Assembly: GCA_913046125.1 (NCBI GenBank) | Contig: CAJWRL010000005.1 | Location: forward strand, 1-20,316 | Direction of reading: 5' to 3' | From: an uncultured Gammaproteobacteria bacterium | GTDB taxonomy: Bacteria; Pseudomonadota; Gammaproteobacteria; GCA-002705445; GCA-002716945 | Length of the DNA stretch: 20,316 bases | Shown: one piece after another, positions 1 through 8,147 of the stretch | Layout of the letters: each line of letters begins with the position of its first letter | How positions within the stretch are numbered: the first letter of the stretch is position 1 | The notes under the pieces: generated by a model | What the model was told of the DNA's origin: nothing | The model's input: the letters and a program-made list of their open reading frames with translations, nothing else | Databases searched by the model: none | Made by a program: the position numbers and the translations under genes

Positions 1-1
1 T

Positions 2-889
2 GTTGATATTTGTAAAAAATACCATAAAAAGGGATCCTCACTAGTAAACTATTTTACGATGTCAGCAGAGATGTGTGATTGTTTTGATAACCGAAGAGCT
101 GGCGTGAAATATATTCTTAATCAAATACATAAGATTAAATACAGTTCATATATTTTCTCTAAGCATGGCTTAATTAAATTCGATAGTAAGCATAAAATTC
201 CCCAAGATACAGTGGGGTCCTACAACTGGTACGCCTCTGCATTATATGTATCAAAATTCATTAATGACGCAATTTTAATTGACTTTGGATCTACTACATG
301 TGACTTTTCAATAATCAAAAATGGAAAAATTCAAAACAGAAGAACCTCAGATATAGATGGAATGTTTACAAAGGAACTTTTGTACACTGGCTGCTCAAGG
401 ACGCCAATCTATGCGCACATCAATGAGATAATGTTTAGAAACAAGATTTATAGCATTATCCCTGAGAGCTTTTCTTCTATGTCGGATATCAACATAATTT
501 TAGGTAACTTGAGCAAAGGAGATATTTACTCAAAGTCAGCTGACGGTTCTAGTCATTCTTTATTACAATCATATAAACGTGTCTCTAGATCTTTTGGTTT
601 TGATTATGATAGATCTAAAAGAAATCTTATTTATAGTTTGTGTTTAAAAATCTACGATATTCAATTTAAACTGATTGATAAGACATTATCTTTTCACTCT
701 GAAAAATATTTTAAACACTCTAACTTTGTTGTTGTTGGACTTGGCTTAGGCTCTAAAATCATTCGTAATATGTGTAACAAGAATAGGTATGACTATTTAG
801 ATATTAGAGATATACTAAACAGTACCATAGTTAATGGTGATTATTTGTCGAATCTTTTTCCTGCATTCGTTTTAAATAGGTTAAGTTAA
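2..889 (+). CDS. H4MPT-linked C1 transfer pathway protein, hydantoinase/oxoprolinase-like (5' partial)
   Basis: The reading frame is open to the left edge, so the gene begins outside the window; the ATG at 59 is internal. The residues around it (FTMSAEMCDCF followed by R-AGV) match the internal TMTGEL-D-F--RAEGV block of this family. Other family blocks are the ASKHA-type phosphate-binding motif IDFGSTTCDF, the LLYTGCSRTP block, and a C-terminal VVVGLGLGS glycine-rich turn. The family resembles the hydantoinase/oxoprolinase ATPase fold and is found almost only in organisms with tetrahydromethanopterin-dependent formaldehyde oxidation; its biochemical role is not settled. The stop overlaps the pabB start (TAATG), so the two are probably translationally coupled. 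About 295 residues are visible, so only the N-terminus is missing. Family identification is from remembered motifs, not a search. Confidence 0.82.
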   Translation, partial: VDICKKYHKKGSSLVNYFTMSAEMCDCFDNRRAGVKYILNQIHKIKYSSYIFSKHGLIKFDSKHKIPQDTVGSYNWYASALYVSKFINDAILIDFGSTTCDFSIIKNGKIQNRRTSDIDGMFTKELLYTGCSRTPIYAHINEIMFRNKIYSIIPESFSSMSDINIILGNLSKGDIYSKSADGSSHSLLQSYKRVSRSFGFDYDRSKRNLIYSLCLKIYDIQFKLIDKTLSFHSEKYFKHSNFVVVGLGLGSKIIRNMCNKNRYDYLDIRDILNSTIVNGDYLSNLFPAFVLNRLS

Positions 890-2241
890 TGAGCTATAAA
901 CTGCATCAGCTAGATTTTTCCATTCCATCCATGCAAGTTTTTGAAAGTATTAAGAATGAAGATTGGTCTATTTTTCTAAACAGTAATAGCAAGCACTATC
1001 CAGATCAGAGATTTGATATATTATCTGCAAAACCAAAGAAAAAAATTATTTTTTCAGACGATAACACATATCTAATCAATGGTGAACAACAACCAAAAAA
1101 AAGTGAGTTATGTCCATTTGAATTACTTAAAAAAATAATGAGTGATTATGAATCTAATTCTAACCCTGAAATACCATTTTCTGGTGGAGCAATAGGTTAT
1201 ATATCTTATGATTATGGTAATCATTTACACAATATTAAGAATAAAAATAAATGTTTTAATCATCCACTTTTTGCATTTGGCATATATGATTGGGCTATAA
1301 TCTATGATTATGTTCAAGAAAAATCATTTCTTTTGTATCATGAAAAAAATAGTATCACAGAAAATATTATTAATAATTATCAGGAGAAACTGGTGCATAG
1401 TCTTACACCATTCCAGATAACCTCTAGATGTGAGTCAAATATGAACTATGATTTATACGAAATGAAGCTTCTTAAAATATTAGAATATATTCGAGCAGGA
1501 GATTGTTATCAAGTAAATCTATCACAAATGTTTTCTGTTAGTTATGAGGGAGATGAGTATGAACTATATAAAAATTTAAACAAATCCTTTGCTTCGCCAT
1601 ACTCCGCATACATGAATTATCCATTTGGCAAGATATTATCATTTTCTCCTGAGAGATTCTTATCAATCAAAGACAATATTGTTGAAACTAAGCCCATTAA
1701 AGGCACTAGACCTAGATCTGATGATCCACATGTAGATAAAAAAAATATAGAAGACCTTGAGTCTTCTCAAAAGGATAAGGCAGAGAACTTGATGATTGTT
1801 GACTTGCTTAGAAATGATTTAGGGATGAATTGTAAAAAGGGTAGTGTCAAAGTTGATAAACTTTTCGATATAGAAACTTTTGCAAATGTACATCATTTAG
1901 TAAGTACCATACATGCAGAAATAGATAGTGAATCAAATATTTACAATCTAATTAGAGATGCCTTCCCTGGCGGTTCAATTACTGGGGCACCCAAGTTGAG
2001 GGCAATGCAAATAATACATGAACTTGAGCCTAACAATAGATCTATTTACTGCGGATCAATCGGTTATATTAGTTTTGATGAAAAAACTGACTTTAATATT
2101 TCTATAAGATCAATGCTATCTATAGACAATAATCTTTACTTCTGGGGAGGAGGGGGAATTGTTAATGACTCTGATATTAGAAGTGAATATAATGAGACAA
2201 TTTCCAAAGTCAAACCGCTTCTTGATACATTTTCTGACTAA
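889..2241 (+). CDS. pabB: aminodeoxychorismate synthase component I (PabB)
   Basis: With glutamine-derived ammonia, this enzyme converts chorismate to 4-amino-4-deoxychorismate, the precursor of p-aminobenzoate. The 450 residues match the family length (E. coli about 453). PIKGTRPR is visible with Lys271. This Lys (E. coli K274) separates PabB from anthranilate synthase TrpE, which has Ala there. Further chorismate-binding motifs are ENLMIVDLLRNDLG, HHLVSTI, PGGSITGAPKLRAM, YCGSIGYISFD and a WGGGGIV block near the C-terminus. No glutaminase (PabA) or lyase (PabC) is visible nearby. p-Aminobenzoate is needed for both folate and methanopterin, so its position next to H4MPT genes fits supply of the methanopterin arm (inference). 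Its 3' end overlaps the convergent mfnB gene by 32 bp. Confidence 0.93.
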   Translation: MSYKLHQLDFSIPSMQVFESIKNEDWSIFLNSNSKHYPDQRFDILSAKPKKKIIFSDDNTYLINGEQQPKKSELCPFELLKKIMSDYESNSNPEIPFSGGAIGYISYDYGNHLHNIKNKNKCFNHPLFAFGIYDWAIIYDYVQEKSFLLYHEKNSITENIINNYQEKLVHSLTPFQITSRCESNMNYDLYEMKLLKILEYIRAGDCYQVNLSQMFSVSYEGDEYELYKNLNKSFASPYSAYMNYPFGKILSFSPERFLSIKDNIVETKPIKGTRPRSDDPHVDKKNIEDLESSQKDKAENLMIVDLLRNDLGMNCKKGSVKVDKLFDIETFANVHHLVSTIHAEIDSESNIYNLIRDAFPGGSITGAPKLRAMQIIHELEPNNRSIYCGSIGYISFDEKTDFNISIRSMLSIDNNLYFWGGGGIVNDSDIRSEYNETISKVKPLLDTFSD

Positions 2242-2914
2242 TAAGTTTAAAGTTTCTTAAGATATTCTGACACATTACTGGATCAATATTATCTCGCTTC
2301 GAGTGAGAGCATAATGCGCCACGCAGACCTATAAAATTAGGTTGTAAAGAGAGCGTTTCTTTTAGCCTAATTGATGTAAGAGAGCCGGATATCCCACAAA
2401 ATTTGTCAGATTTCTTACAAGATTCTACAAAGAACTTTAGAGTATCTGTTGATAAAATATCAAGTGTAGATTGATTATTCTTTGAGGCTGTATCAATCAT
2501 CAGCCCATCATAATTTAGTTTAAGTATTTCCTCTATTTCTTGCTCACTATCTATCAAGTCTGCAAATATTACTCCCACAGTTTTGATAGTTAAATGCTTT
2601 ACTGATTTCAAAAAATTATAATGGTCTTGCAACAGGTTAGTATCAAATATTCCTATCTTTACATATTCGATCCCCAACTGATCTAAGAATTCTATTCTTT
2701 TTGATTGCTTTTTTGTTAGGGGACTAGAATCATTACCTGCGGTCACACTGAGTTTATTATTACCAAATATTTTAATAATTTCCTCTATAGAGCTGTCTCC
2801 AACGTAACCGAGCGCACCATCTTTTACATTTTTAATGTCAACTATATCAAAATTAAATTTAGATATTATCTCAGCTTCATGAACATTTTTAATACTTGCA
2901 AGGATCTTAGTCAT
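2210..2914 (-). CDS. mfnB: (5-formylfuran-3-yl)methyl phosphate synthase (MfnB, DUF556 family)
   Basis: MfnB makes the furan ring phosphate of methanofuran or methylofuran from two glyceraldehyde-3-phosphate molecules, using a TIM-barrel with a Schiff-base lysine. The 234-residue length fits. The N-terminus KILASIKNVHEAE and the block DIVDIKNVKDGALG (Asp26, Lys28) match the family active site. Lys86 in YVKIGIF corresponds to the second catalytic lysine, and MIDTASK supplies Asp141 and Lys145, matching the Asp/Lys pair of the archaeal enzyme. In methylotrophic bacteria the product serves the formyltransferase/hydrolase complex that takes formyl groups from H4MPT. It is the last gene of a five-gene leftward operon; its start overlaps the stop of the DUF447 gene (ATGA). 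Its stop lies inside the 3' end of pabB. Confidence 0.88.
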   Translation of the reverse strand: MTKILASIKNVHEAEIISKFNFDIVDIKNVKDGALGYVGDSSIEEIIKIFGNNKLSVTAGNDSSPLTKKQSKRIEFLDQLGIEYVKIGIFDTNLLQDHYNFLKSVKHLTIKTVGVIFADLIDSEQEIEEILKLNYDGLMIDTASKNNQSTLDILSTDTLKFFVESCKKSDKFCGISGSLTSIRLKETLSLQPNFIGLRGALCSHSKRDNIDPVMCQNILRNFKLISQKMYQEAV

Positions 2915-3480
2915 TTTTTGAAATAGCCTTCAATTTTTTCTTCTATCCAGCTCCATGCTAATTTTTCTCTCTCTCCCCCTGTTTTATCTATTCCTATTTT
3001 TAGGTAATCATATTCTTTTTTTACTTTTTCGTCATCAATCATGCCTAGTCTTGTTGATAGTACTGCTAGTTCAATAACTGAAAACTGAGCTCTATTGAAT
3101 CCCATAAAGGGCCTTAAATTCTCTGTATTAAGAATATTACAAATAATCTTTGGTCTGAGTTCATCCTCGATAAAGCTTGATACTTTTAAATTCATATATG
3201 AATTTGTATTTGAAAGATGAGCAACTTCATTCTTTGAACATGGACTTAAATCCCAATCCTTCTCTCTTCCAGTAACTATTCCAGCAAATACTTTTACATC
3301 ATCGATGAAATTTACTGTTGCTTTTTCAGTTTTAAGAAGATTATCTAATGTCTGTGAGGGCTTGAAGGGCGAGATCTGAACACACTTTTTTTCCGCATGA
3401 TCAACAAACTTTATTCCCATAGGAGCAATGTGAACTCTTTCATTTTCATTTATCGTTGTAACTATTACTTCATGAATCAT
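2911..3480 (-). CDS. DUF447-family protein of H4MPT gene clusters
   Basis: 189 residues. The N-terminal block EVIVTTINENERVHIAPMG matches the start of DUF447 proteins (E-IV-T----G--N-APMG), which have a flavin-reductase-like split beta-barrel followed by a helical C-terminal region, here rich in Lys and Glu (from about residue 140). The family is shared by methanogens and H4MPT-containing bacteria and regularly sits with the genes seen here. Its biochemical function is unknown to me. Both ends overlap neighbours by 4 bp (ATGA), so it is an integral member of the operon. A later TTG or GTG start is unlikely because the conserved block begins at the first residue. Confidence 0.8.
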   Translation of the reverse strand: MIHEVIVTTINENERVHIAPMGIKFVDHAEKKCVQISPFKPSQTLDNLLKTEKATVNFIDDVKVFAGIVTGREKDWDLSPCSKNEVAHLSNTNSYMNLKVSSFIEDELRPKIICNILNTENLRPFMGFNRAQFSVIELAVLSTRLGMIDDEKVKKEYDYLKIGIDKTGGEREKLAWSWIEEKIEGYFKK

Positions 3481-4859
3481 TTTCTTTTTTTGAATGTTGG
3501 CCCCAATTCTTTAGATTGGAGTTTATTATCAACTTTTTTATCAACCAAACAACCCCAACTTAATTCCTCATCTTGTTGGTATTCTTTTTGCAATTGATAT
3601 GCAATCTGTGCCCTTGCAAGCTCCACTCCCAAATAAAAGGCATGACCTGCATCATCGCTCACCTCAAGATGCTCATAGAAGTCGAATGGATCAGAAAAGA
3701 TTTTGTACACATTTTTATTAAATAAATGTATACCATCATCGTTCACATAAATCCTATAATTTTTATCTTTGATATTGCCTTGCATCTCGATGAGTTCATC
3801 AGAACAAAAGGCATAATCTTTATGCCCATGATGAACTAAAAGCCCATCATTTATGTGCTTAGGTGTTAAGTTATTTTCAGACGCTGCATGAATGATTCTT
3901 CTTGCAAGGTCAGTTTCCCTGATGACAGTTGAACAATGTCTACTAACCTGAGTCGTAAGAATGTGGTTCAATTTCAGTTCTTCAATAATGCCAAGCATGA
4001 TCATATTTATCCCAGATGTATCAGCATGTGTTAATTCTGTTATATTGCCAAGCCCCATCATAATATGAATATCGGGATATTTTTCTCTAAGGTTAACGTA
4101 TCTTACTAGACTATCTGTGAATCCATATGATATTGGATCAAGTATAGGATCAGCAATAAATATCAATTCATCATCTAAAGCACGATCAATAAGTGTATAA
4201 AATTCTGATATATCATTATCAGTAGGAATTAAGATCGGGTATGAATCTAAATTCTCTAGTATATGATATGTTTCTGATTTAATACTTAGTAGATAGTCAG
4301 CACCTGCTTTAGAACCTCGTATAAGTTCATCAGTATTATGTGAATCAATGCTAACATAAAAGTTTCTATTCTTGAGCTCTTGGACAATCTCTTCAAGATG
4401 TGGAAAGTGTTTGTTTGGTAGGCAACCTACATCAATAACATCTGCACCTTCTGATCTGAAGAACTCTGCTTTTTCAATCACCTGATCCACAGTCATGTTC
4501 AGCGCATCTGTTATTTCCCCGAATATTGATGTTTCAAACTTTGATAAATCGTACTTTACAGGCTTTGCTCCAAAAAGAAGTGGTAAATCTTTGAGTTCAT
4601 CGGGACCCCTAGTGATTGTTTTGCTTAACTGCTTTTCAAGAGATTTGATATCTCCTCTAACTCTTCCAGGTATGATTATCTCATCAAAGTCATTGACATC
4701 ACCAATTCTTCTTTCAATCATATCAGTAGTCAAAAGTGCAGCAACATTTACATTTAAGTTTCTTATTTCATATGAAAACTTTTTATCTTCAATACTGTCA
4801 ATAACTGTCTTAAGTCCTTTTTCTGCCAATTTTCCAGTTATGAATAATATCTTTTTCAT
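3477..4859 (-). CDS. dihydropteroate synthase-like protein (DUF6513 type), H4MPT biosynthesis
   Basis: 460 residues. A short N-terminal domain (about 1-105; begins KKILFITGKLAEKGL and contains IIIPGRVRGD) precedes a TIM-barrel related to dihydropteroate synthase (about 110-300). Barrel strands are recognisable: ADVIDVGCLP, FYVSIDSHN, ADYLLSIKS, IFIADPILDP and IHIMMGLGNITELTHADTSG. The C-terminal part (about 310-460) is specific to the methylotroph/methanogen family. Members occur next to other H4MPT genes. A role in forming or processing the pterin or its arm is plausible but not something I can show. Start and stop overlap adjacent genes by 4 bp each, indicating coupled translation. Confidence 0.8.
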   Translation of the reverse strand: MKKILFITGKLAEKGLKTVIDSIEDKKFSYEIRNLNVNVAALLTTDMIERRIGDVNDFDEIIIPGRVRGDIKSLEKQLSKTITRGPDELKDLPLLFGAKPVKYDLSKFETSIFGEITDALNMTVDQVIEKAEFFRSEGADVIDVGCLPNKHFPHLEEIVQELKNRNFYVSIDSHNTDELIRGSKAGADYLLSIKSETYHILENLDSYPILIPTDNDISEFYTLIDRALDDELIFIADPILDPISYGFTDSLVRYVNLREKYPDIHIMMGLGNITELTHADTSGINMIMLGIIEELKLNHILTTQVSRHCSTVIRETDLARRIIHAASENNLTPKHINDGLLVHHGHKDYAFCSDELIEMQGNIKDKNYRIYVNDDGIHLFNKNVYKIFSDPFDFYEHLEVSDDAGHAFYLGVELARAQIAYQLQKEYQQDEELSWGCLVDKKVDNKLQSKELGPTFKKRK

Positions 4860-5386
4860 TGAGACAGCTTCTTAAGATGTTTTTTCAGTGATTTAACATT
4901 ATCTACAACAATCACATTCTTAAACTTTTTAAGTTCTTTAAAGTTTTTAAGATCAATTTCTCTCGGATATAATGTTACAAGTTTTTTTGGAGCTTGCGTA
5001 ATTACAACTGGCTCAGTGTCACAGGCAAAAACTAAAGATACTACTTCACATTTACCTGCCTGCGCAAACATATTTGTTACAAGTGTATTTGAAACCCCTT
5101 GTGCCATAAGCGCAATTGTATTAGACGTAGCAGGAGATATAACAACAAGCTTGTAAACTGATTCGTATAATAAACTTACTGGGCTTGCACTAGCTGTGAC
5201 ATCCTTGAAAATTTTAATTTTATTTTTTTTGAAAATAGATAGATCATAATCATACCATTTCAGCACTTCTTCACCTGCTTTACTTAAATATAAATCTACA
5301 TTTTCTAGGGTTAGCATTAAATCAATCGATTCCTTCAAGTAGTGACCTGAACCGGTTATGCACCAAGCTATCCTTTTTTTATCCAT
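4856..5386 (-). CDS. flavoprotein, probable dihydromethanopterin reductase (DmrB/AfpA-like)
   Basis: 176 residues of the flavoprotein/phosphopantothenoylcysteine-decarboxylase fold. The N-terminal strand RIAWCITGSGHYLKES and the long block SPATSNTIALMAQGVSNTLV followed by NMFAQAGK form the FMN-binding core. That second block is characteristic of the archaeal-type flavoproteins found in methylotroph H4MPT clusters, some of which reduce dihydromethanopterin to H4MPT, the last step of the cofactor pathway. The alternative is a related flavoprotein of unknown substrate. No CoaC-type catalytic histidine assignment was attempted. The gene overlaps mobA by 8 bp upstream and the DUF6513 gene by 4 bp downstream. 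Confidence 0.72.
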   Translation of the reverse strand: MDKKRIAWCITGSGHYLKESIDLMLTLENVDLYLSKAGEEVLKWYDYDLSIFKKNKIKIFKDVTASASPVSLLYESVYKLVVISPATSNTIALMAQGVSNTLVTNMFAQAGKCEVVSLVFACDTEPVVITQAPKKLVTLYPREIDLKNFKELKKFKNVIVVDNVKSLKKHLKKLSQ

Positions 5387-5987
5387 AAAATCTGTCTATC
5401 AATGATCTGTTTTTTTCAATGTCATCCTTTGAGTTGATGTTTATAAACATTTCTTCATTTTGCTCAAAGAAAATTTCTTCATAACCGCAAGCAGTATACC
5501 ACTTATCAATTTTTCTCTCTCCTGTTTCTAAAAATACTCTTAAATTTTCTTTGAGTGATGAATCTAAACGAGCATAAACAGGTTGTAGTCGATCTCCAGT
5601 TTTGGTTACCAATATATGTTGATCTGATTCATAGTTGATGAATTTTTCAAAATAGTCTTCTTTTACAAAAGGACCATCACTAGGAAGTATGATGACATAC
5701 TTGTTTTTACTTTTAGATAACGCAGTATATATGCCAGAGAGAGGTCCCTGGTAATTATCTAATATATCCGAATAAAGATAGGGATGTAATTTTTCATATT
5801 CCTTTAGATTATTATTAGCAATGATAAAAACATCATTAGAATATTTATTAGAAATTTCGATTATTCTTGATAAGACAGAAAATCCGTTAAATTCTATCAA
5901 GCCCTTGTCCTCATAGTTCATTCTGGATGATTTTCCACCTGATAAAACAGCTATAGAGAGATCATCTTTTTGTAATTTAGTCGACAT
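5379..5987 (-). CDS. mobA: molybdenum cofactor guanylyltransferase (MobA-like)
   Basis: 202 residues, close to E. coli MobA (about 194). It transfers GMP from GTP to molybdopterin to form the MGD cofactor. Visible motifs are the nucleotide-binding loop LSGGKSSRM followed by a DKGL-type segment (EDKGLIEFNG), then D-YQGPLSGIYTAL and PSDGPFV, the metal-binding aspartate motif. It is the first gene of the leftward operon. Its presence there suggests a bis-MGD enzyme in the C1 route, such as a molybdenum formate dehydrogenase, though none is in the window. A generic NTP-transferase relative with another substrate cannot be excluded. A TATAAT element ends 6 nt before the ATG, leaving little or no 5' leader. 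Confidence 0.78.
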   Translation of the reverse strand: MSTKLQKDDLSIAVLSGGKSSRMNYEDKGLIEFNGFSVLSRIIEISNKYSNDVFIIANNNLKEYEKLHPYLYSDILDNYQGPLSGIYTALSKSKNKYVIILPSDGPFVKEDYFEKFINYESDQHILVTKTGDRLQPVYARLDSSLKENLRVFLETGERKIDKWYTACGYEEIFFEQNEEMFININSKDDIEKNRSLIDRFYG

Positions 5988-5993
5988 TACAAT

Positions 5994-6022
5994 ATTATAA
6001 GCTGATAATTTTAAATAGATAA
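5994..6022 (-). promoter_or_regulatory. promoter for the leftward mobA-mfnB operon
   Basis: On the minus strand, a -10 box TATAAT (5999-5994) lies 17 bp from a weak -35-like TTATCT (6022-6017). Predicted initiation falls at about 5987, at or next to the mobA ATG, implying a leaderless or nearly leaderless mRNA. The DNA is very AT-rich, so chance matches are a real risk. Confidence 0.5.
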
Positions 6023-6026
6023 CTTA

Positions 6027-6032
6027 TATAAT
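6027..6032 (+). promoter_or_regulatory. -10 box for dusA
   Basis: TATAAT ends 5 nt before the dusA ATG in the 50-bp divergent spacer. No good -35 is seen; GATAAT at 6004-6009 is the right distance but poor. As on the other strand, initiation would fall at or next to the start codon. Confidence 0.4.
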
Positions 6033-6037
6033 ATATT

Positions 6038-7003
6038 ATGAAAATATTCTTGGCACCAATGGTTGGAAGAACTGATAAATACTTCAGAAAATTAGTGAGA
6101 ATTATATCTCCCAACATAATTATGTTCACTGAGATGATTACGTTAGACTCTCTAATTAGGGGTAATTTAAGAGATTATACCGTGAATAAACAAGAACATC
6201 CCCTTGTAGCCCAGATTGCAGGTAATGACTCAGATAAATTTATTGAGTGTGCTGAGATACTAACAAAATCAGGTTTCGATGAGATTAACCTCAACATCGG
6301 TTGTCCAAGTGCGAAAGTAGTTAAAGGAGGTTTTGGAGCATGTCAGATAATAGATCCATTTAAAGTTGCTGAGTTTGTTGAGGCAATAAAGTCTTGTACC
6401 GATTTACCTGTATCAATAAAAACAAGACTAGGAATAGGGTACGACCAAGACTTAGATGATATTAAAAAATTTATCAGACTTACCAGTGAGGCAGGCTGTG
6501 AAATTTTTTACATACATGCAAGAAATGCCATCCTAAATGGTTTATCTACTAGGAAAAATAGATCTGTCCCACCTTTGCGGTACGATGACGTAATGATACT
6601 TAAAGAAACATTTCCACATTTAAAAGTTTATATCAATGGCGGTATAGTTAATTTGGAGGACTTAAATGAGTTATTAGCAGTTTATGGGGGTGTTATGCTG
6701 GGAAGGAAGATATATGATGACCCAATGTTTCTTAATGATATTGAGAAAAAAATATTCTTCTCTAATAATTATTTATCTACTCAAAAAGTTATTTCCAGAT
6801 ACATTGATCAGCTAGAACCAGAGGATAACCAGAATAAGTTATTTGCACTTAGACATCTTTCAAATCTATACAAAGGAACATGCTATGCAAAAAAATGGAG
6901 AAAATATTTACATTCAGTGATAAATTCAGATCAACCATTACAAAATATTAAAAATTTCGACTATAGGGACAAAAATGAAGAGAGAAAAATTAACTGCTCG
7001 TAA
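6038..7003 (+). CDS. dusA: tRNA-dihydrouridine synthase A
   Basis: FMN-dependent reduction of uridines in the tRNA D-loop (positions 20/20a for DusA in E. coli). 321 residues, near the family norm. The N-terminal FMN-barrel motif APMVGRTDKYFR and FTEMIT are present. The catalytic Cys89 lies in NLNIGCPS, followed by GGFGAC, typical of the DusA subgroup. IHARNAILNGLSTRKNR with VPPLRYDDV is the DusA signature, and INGGI and GVMLGRKIYDDP bind phosphate. The ATG at 6038 is required because the APM motif starts at residue 6. No Shine-Dalgarno sequence fits between the -10 box and the ATG. The 3' end overlaps the next gene by 29 bp. Confidence 0.94.
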   Translation: MKIFLAPMVGRTDKYFRKLVRIISPNIIMFTEMITLDSLIRGNLRDYTVNKQEHPLVAQIAGNDSDKFIECAEILTKSGFDEINLNIGCPSAKVVKGGFGACQIIDPFKVAEFVEAIKSCTDLPVSIKTRLGIGYDQDLDDIKKFIRLTSEAGCEIFYIHARNAILNGLSTRKNRSVPPLRYDDVMILKETFPHLKVYINGGIVNLEDLNELLAVYGGVMLGRKIYDDPMFLNDIEKKIFFSNNYLSTQKVISRYIDQLEPEDNQNKLFALRHLSNLYKGTCYAKKWRKYLHSVINSDQPLQNIKNFDYRDKNEERKINCS

Positions 7004-7781
7004 AGCTAATATTGATAGACTTTATGAGGAATCAGTTCAATGTCCAGAATTTGAAGTAAGCTTTATAAAAAAATTATTTAAGAAATACTTTAATACAAAA
7101 TGTATAAGTTTAAGAGAAGATTTTTGCGCATCTGCATTGATCTCATCAGAGTGGGTCAAAGACAATAAGAATAATACCTCCATCTCAGTAGATTTAGATA
7201 AAAGGATGATTAGTGCAGCAAAAAAGACCGCTCAAAATAGATTAGATAATGAGCAACGATCAAGAATGAAAATTAGATATGGAGATTCATCTAAATACAA
7301 GGGAGATATAGTAGACTGCATTCTTGCTACAAATTTTAGCTATTTTGTTTTCAAAGATAGACAAAAGCTTATTAAGTACTTTTCCAATGCATATAGTCAA
7401 CTTAAAAAGAAAGGATTGTTTATGCTAGATGCATTTGGAGGATATGAGGCTCATCAGCTTTTAGAAGAGAGAACTAAACATAAAGATTTCACATATGTTT
7501 GGGATCAATCCTCGTTCAACCCGATAACACATGAAATTCAATGCTATATTCATTTTGAATTCTCAGATAAAACCAAGAAAAAACGAGCATTTAGTTACAG
7601 TTGGAGACTTTGGATGTTACCAGAAATTCAAGAGTGTCTAAAAGAGGCCGGATTCAGATACGTAGATGTATATATGCAAGGTTGGGATAACGAAAAGGAT
7701 GAAGAGACAGAGAGATTTTATAAGGTAACCAAATGTGATGCTGACCCTGCCTGGGTAGCTTATTTAGTAGCTAGAAAATAG
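6975..7781 (+). CDS. class I SAM-dependent methyltransferase of unknown substrate
   Basis: 268 residues. Methyltransferase motif I appears as LREDFCASAL followed by SEWV, a variant in which the usual D-G-G-G loop is replaced. This LREDFC block defines a small family of uncharacterised bacterial methyltransferases. SVDLDKRMISAA is motif II (acidic residue binding the SAM ribose), a GDSSKY block follows, and VDCILATNFSYFVF is motif IV. The rest is a mixed alpha/beta C-terminal half with an aromatic-rich stretch near YSWRLWML. AGGGA 8 nt before the ATG supports the start. The 29-bp overlap with dusA suggests one transcript, so an RNA substrate is possible, but nothing in the sequence proves it. 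The rnpB promoter begins 2 bp after its stop. Confidence 0.75.
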   Translation: MKREKLTARKANIDRLYEESVQCPEFEVSFIKKLFKKYFNTKCISLREDFCASALISSEWVKDNKNNTSISVDLDKRMISAAKKTAQNRLDNEQRSRMKIRYGDSSKYKGDIVDCILATNFSYFVFKDRQKLIKYFSNAYSQLKKKGLFMLDAFGGYEAHQLLEERTKHKDFTYVWDQSSFNPITHEIQCYIHFEFSDKTKKKRAFSYSWRLWMLPEIQECLKEAGFRYVDVYMQGWDNEKDEETERFYKVTKCDADPAWVAYLVARK

Positions 7782-7782
7782 A

Positions 7783-7810
7783 TTGATTGTTTTCCTATAA
7801 ATTTTATAAT
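7783..7810 (+). promoter_or_regulatory. rnpB promoter
   Basis: TTGATT (7783-7788), a 16-bp spacer and a perfect TATAAT (7805-7810). The spacing puts initiation at about 7816-7817, exactly where the P1 helix of RNase P RNA begins. This agreement makes the assignment strong. Confidence 0.8.
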
Positions 7811-7815
7811 GTCCC

Positions 7816-8147
7816 AGAGAGTTAGTTATGCAGTCGCTATGTTTATCATAGAGGAAAGTCCGGGCTCCAGGGATAAAAGCGCCAGGTAACTCCTGGAAGA
7901 CGTGAGTTTTGGAAAGTGCTGCAGAAAATAACCGCCTATTATTAGGTAAGGGTGAAAAGGTAGGGTAAGAGCCTACCGCTGCTGAGGCAACAAAGCAGGC
8001 ATAAGTAAACCCCGCTTGGAGCAAGGCAAATTTGTGATTAATCCCAAGACAATCACATGGTTGCTGCTAATGAGATTATTGGTGACAATAATCCGAGATA
8101 AATGGCTGCACGCGACAGAACCCGGCTTATCGACTAACTCTCACCTA
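7816..8147 (+). ncRNA. rnpB: RNase P RNA, bacterial type A
   Basis: The ribozyme subunit that removes the 5' leader of pre-tRNAs. Helix P1 is closed by GAGAGTTAGT (7817-7826) pairing perfectly with ACTAACTCTC (8133-8142). Conserved cores are all visible: GAGGAAAGTCCGGGCTCC near the 5' end, GCCAGGTAACTCCTGG (P3-P4 region), GAAAGTGCTGCAGAAAATAACCGCC split over 7912-7937, GGTAAGGGTGAAAAGG (P11/P12 flank), CTTGGAGCAAGGC, a GGT that could pair with the tRNA CCA end (about 8059), and the 3' core ACAGAACCCGGCTTA. Length is about 330 nt, slightly shorter than E. coli (377) through short peripheral helices. The exact 3' end is uncertain by a few bases. It lies immediately upstream of mraZ, an order seen in gammaproteobacteria. 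Confidence 0.97.

Noticed and set aside
59..61. ATG 59 as the start of the first gene
   Set aside because: The frame is open to the left edge, and the family motif begins before this ATG, so the gene is 5'-truncated by the window.
889..2241. Anthranilate synthase TrpE instead of PabB
   Set aside because: The lysine in PIKGT is the PabB-specific nucleophile; TrpE has alanine there, and the context is pterin cofactor synthesis rather than tryptophan.
7764..8024. 86-codon minus-strand reading frame
   Set aside because: It lies antisense to the RNase P RNA, whose conserved core and P1 pairing fully explain the stretch.
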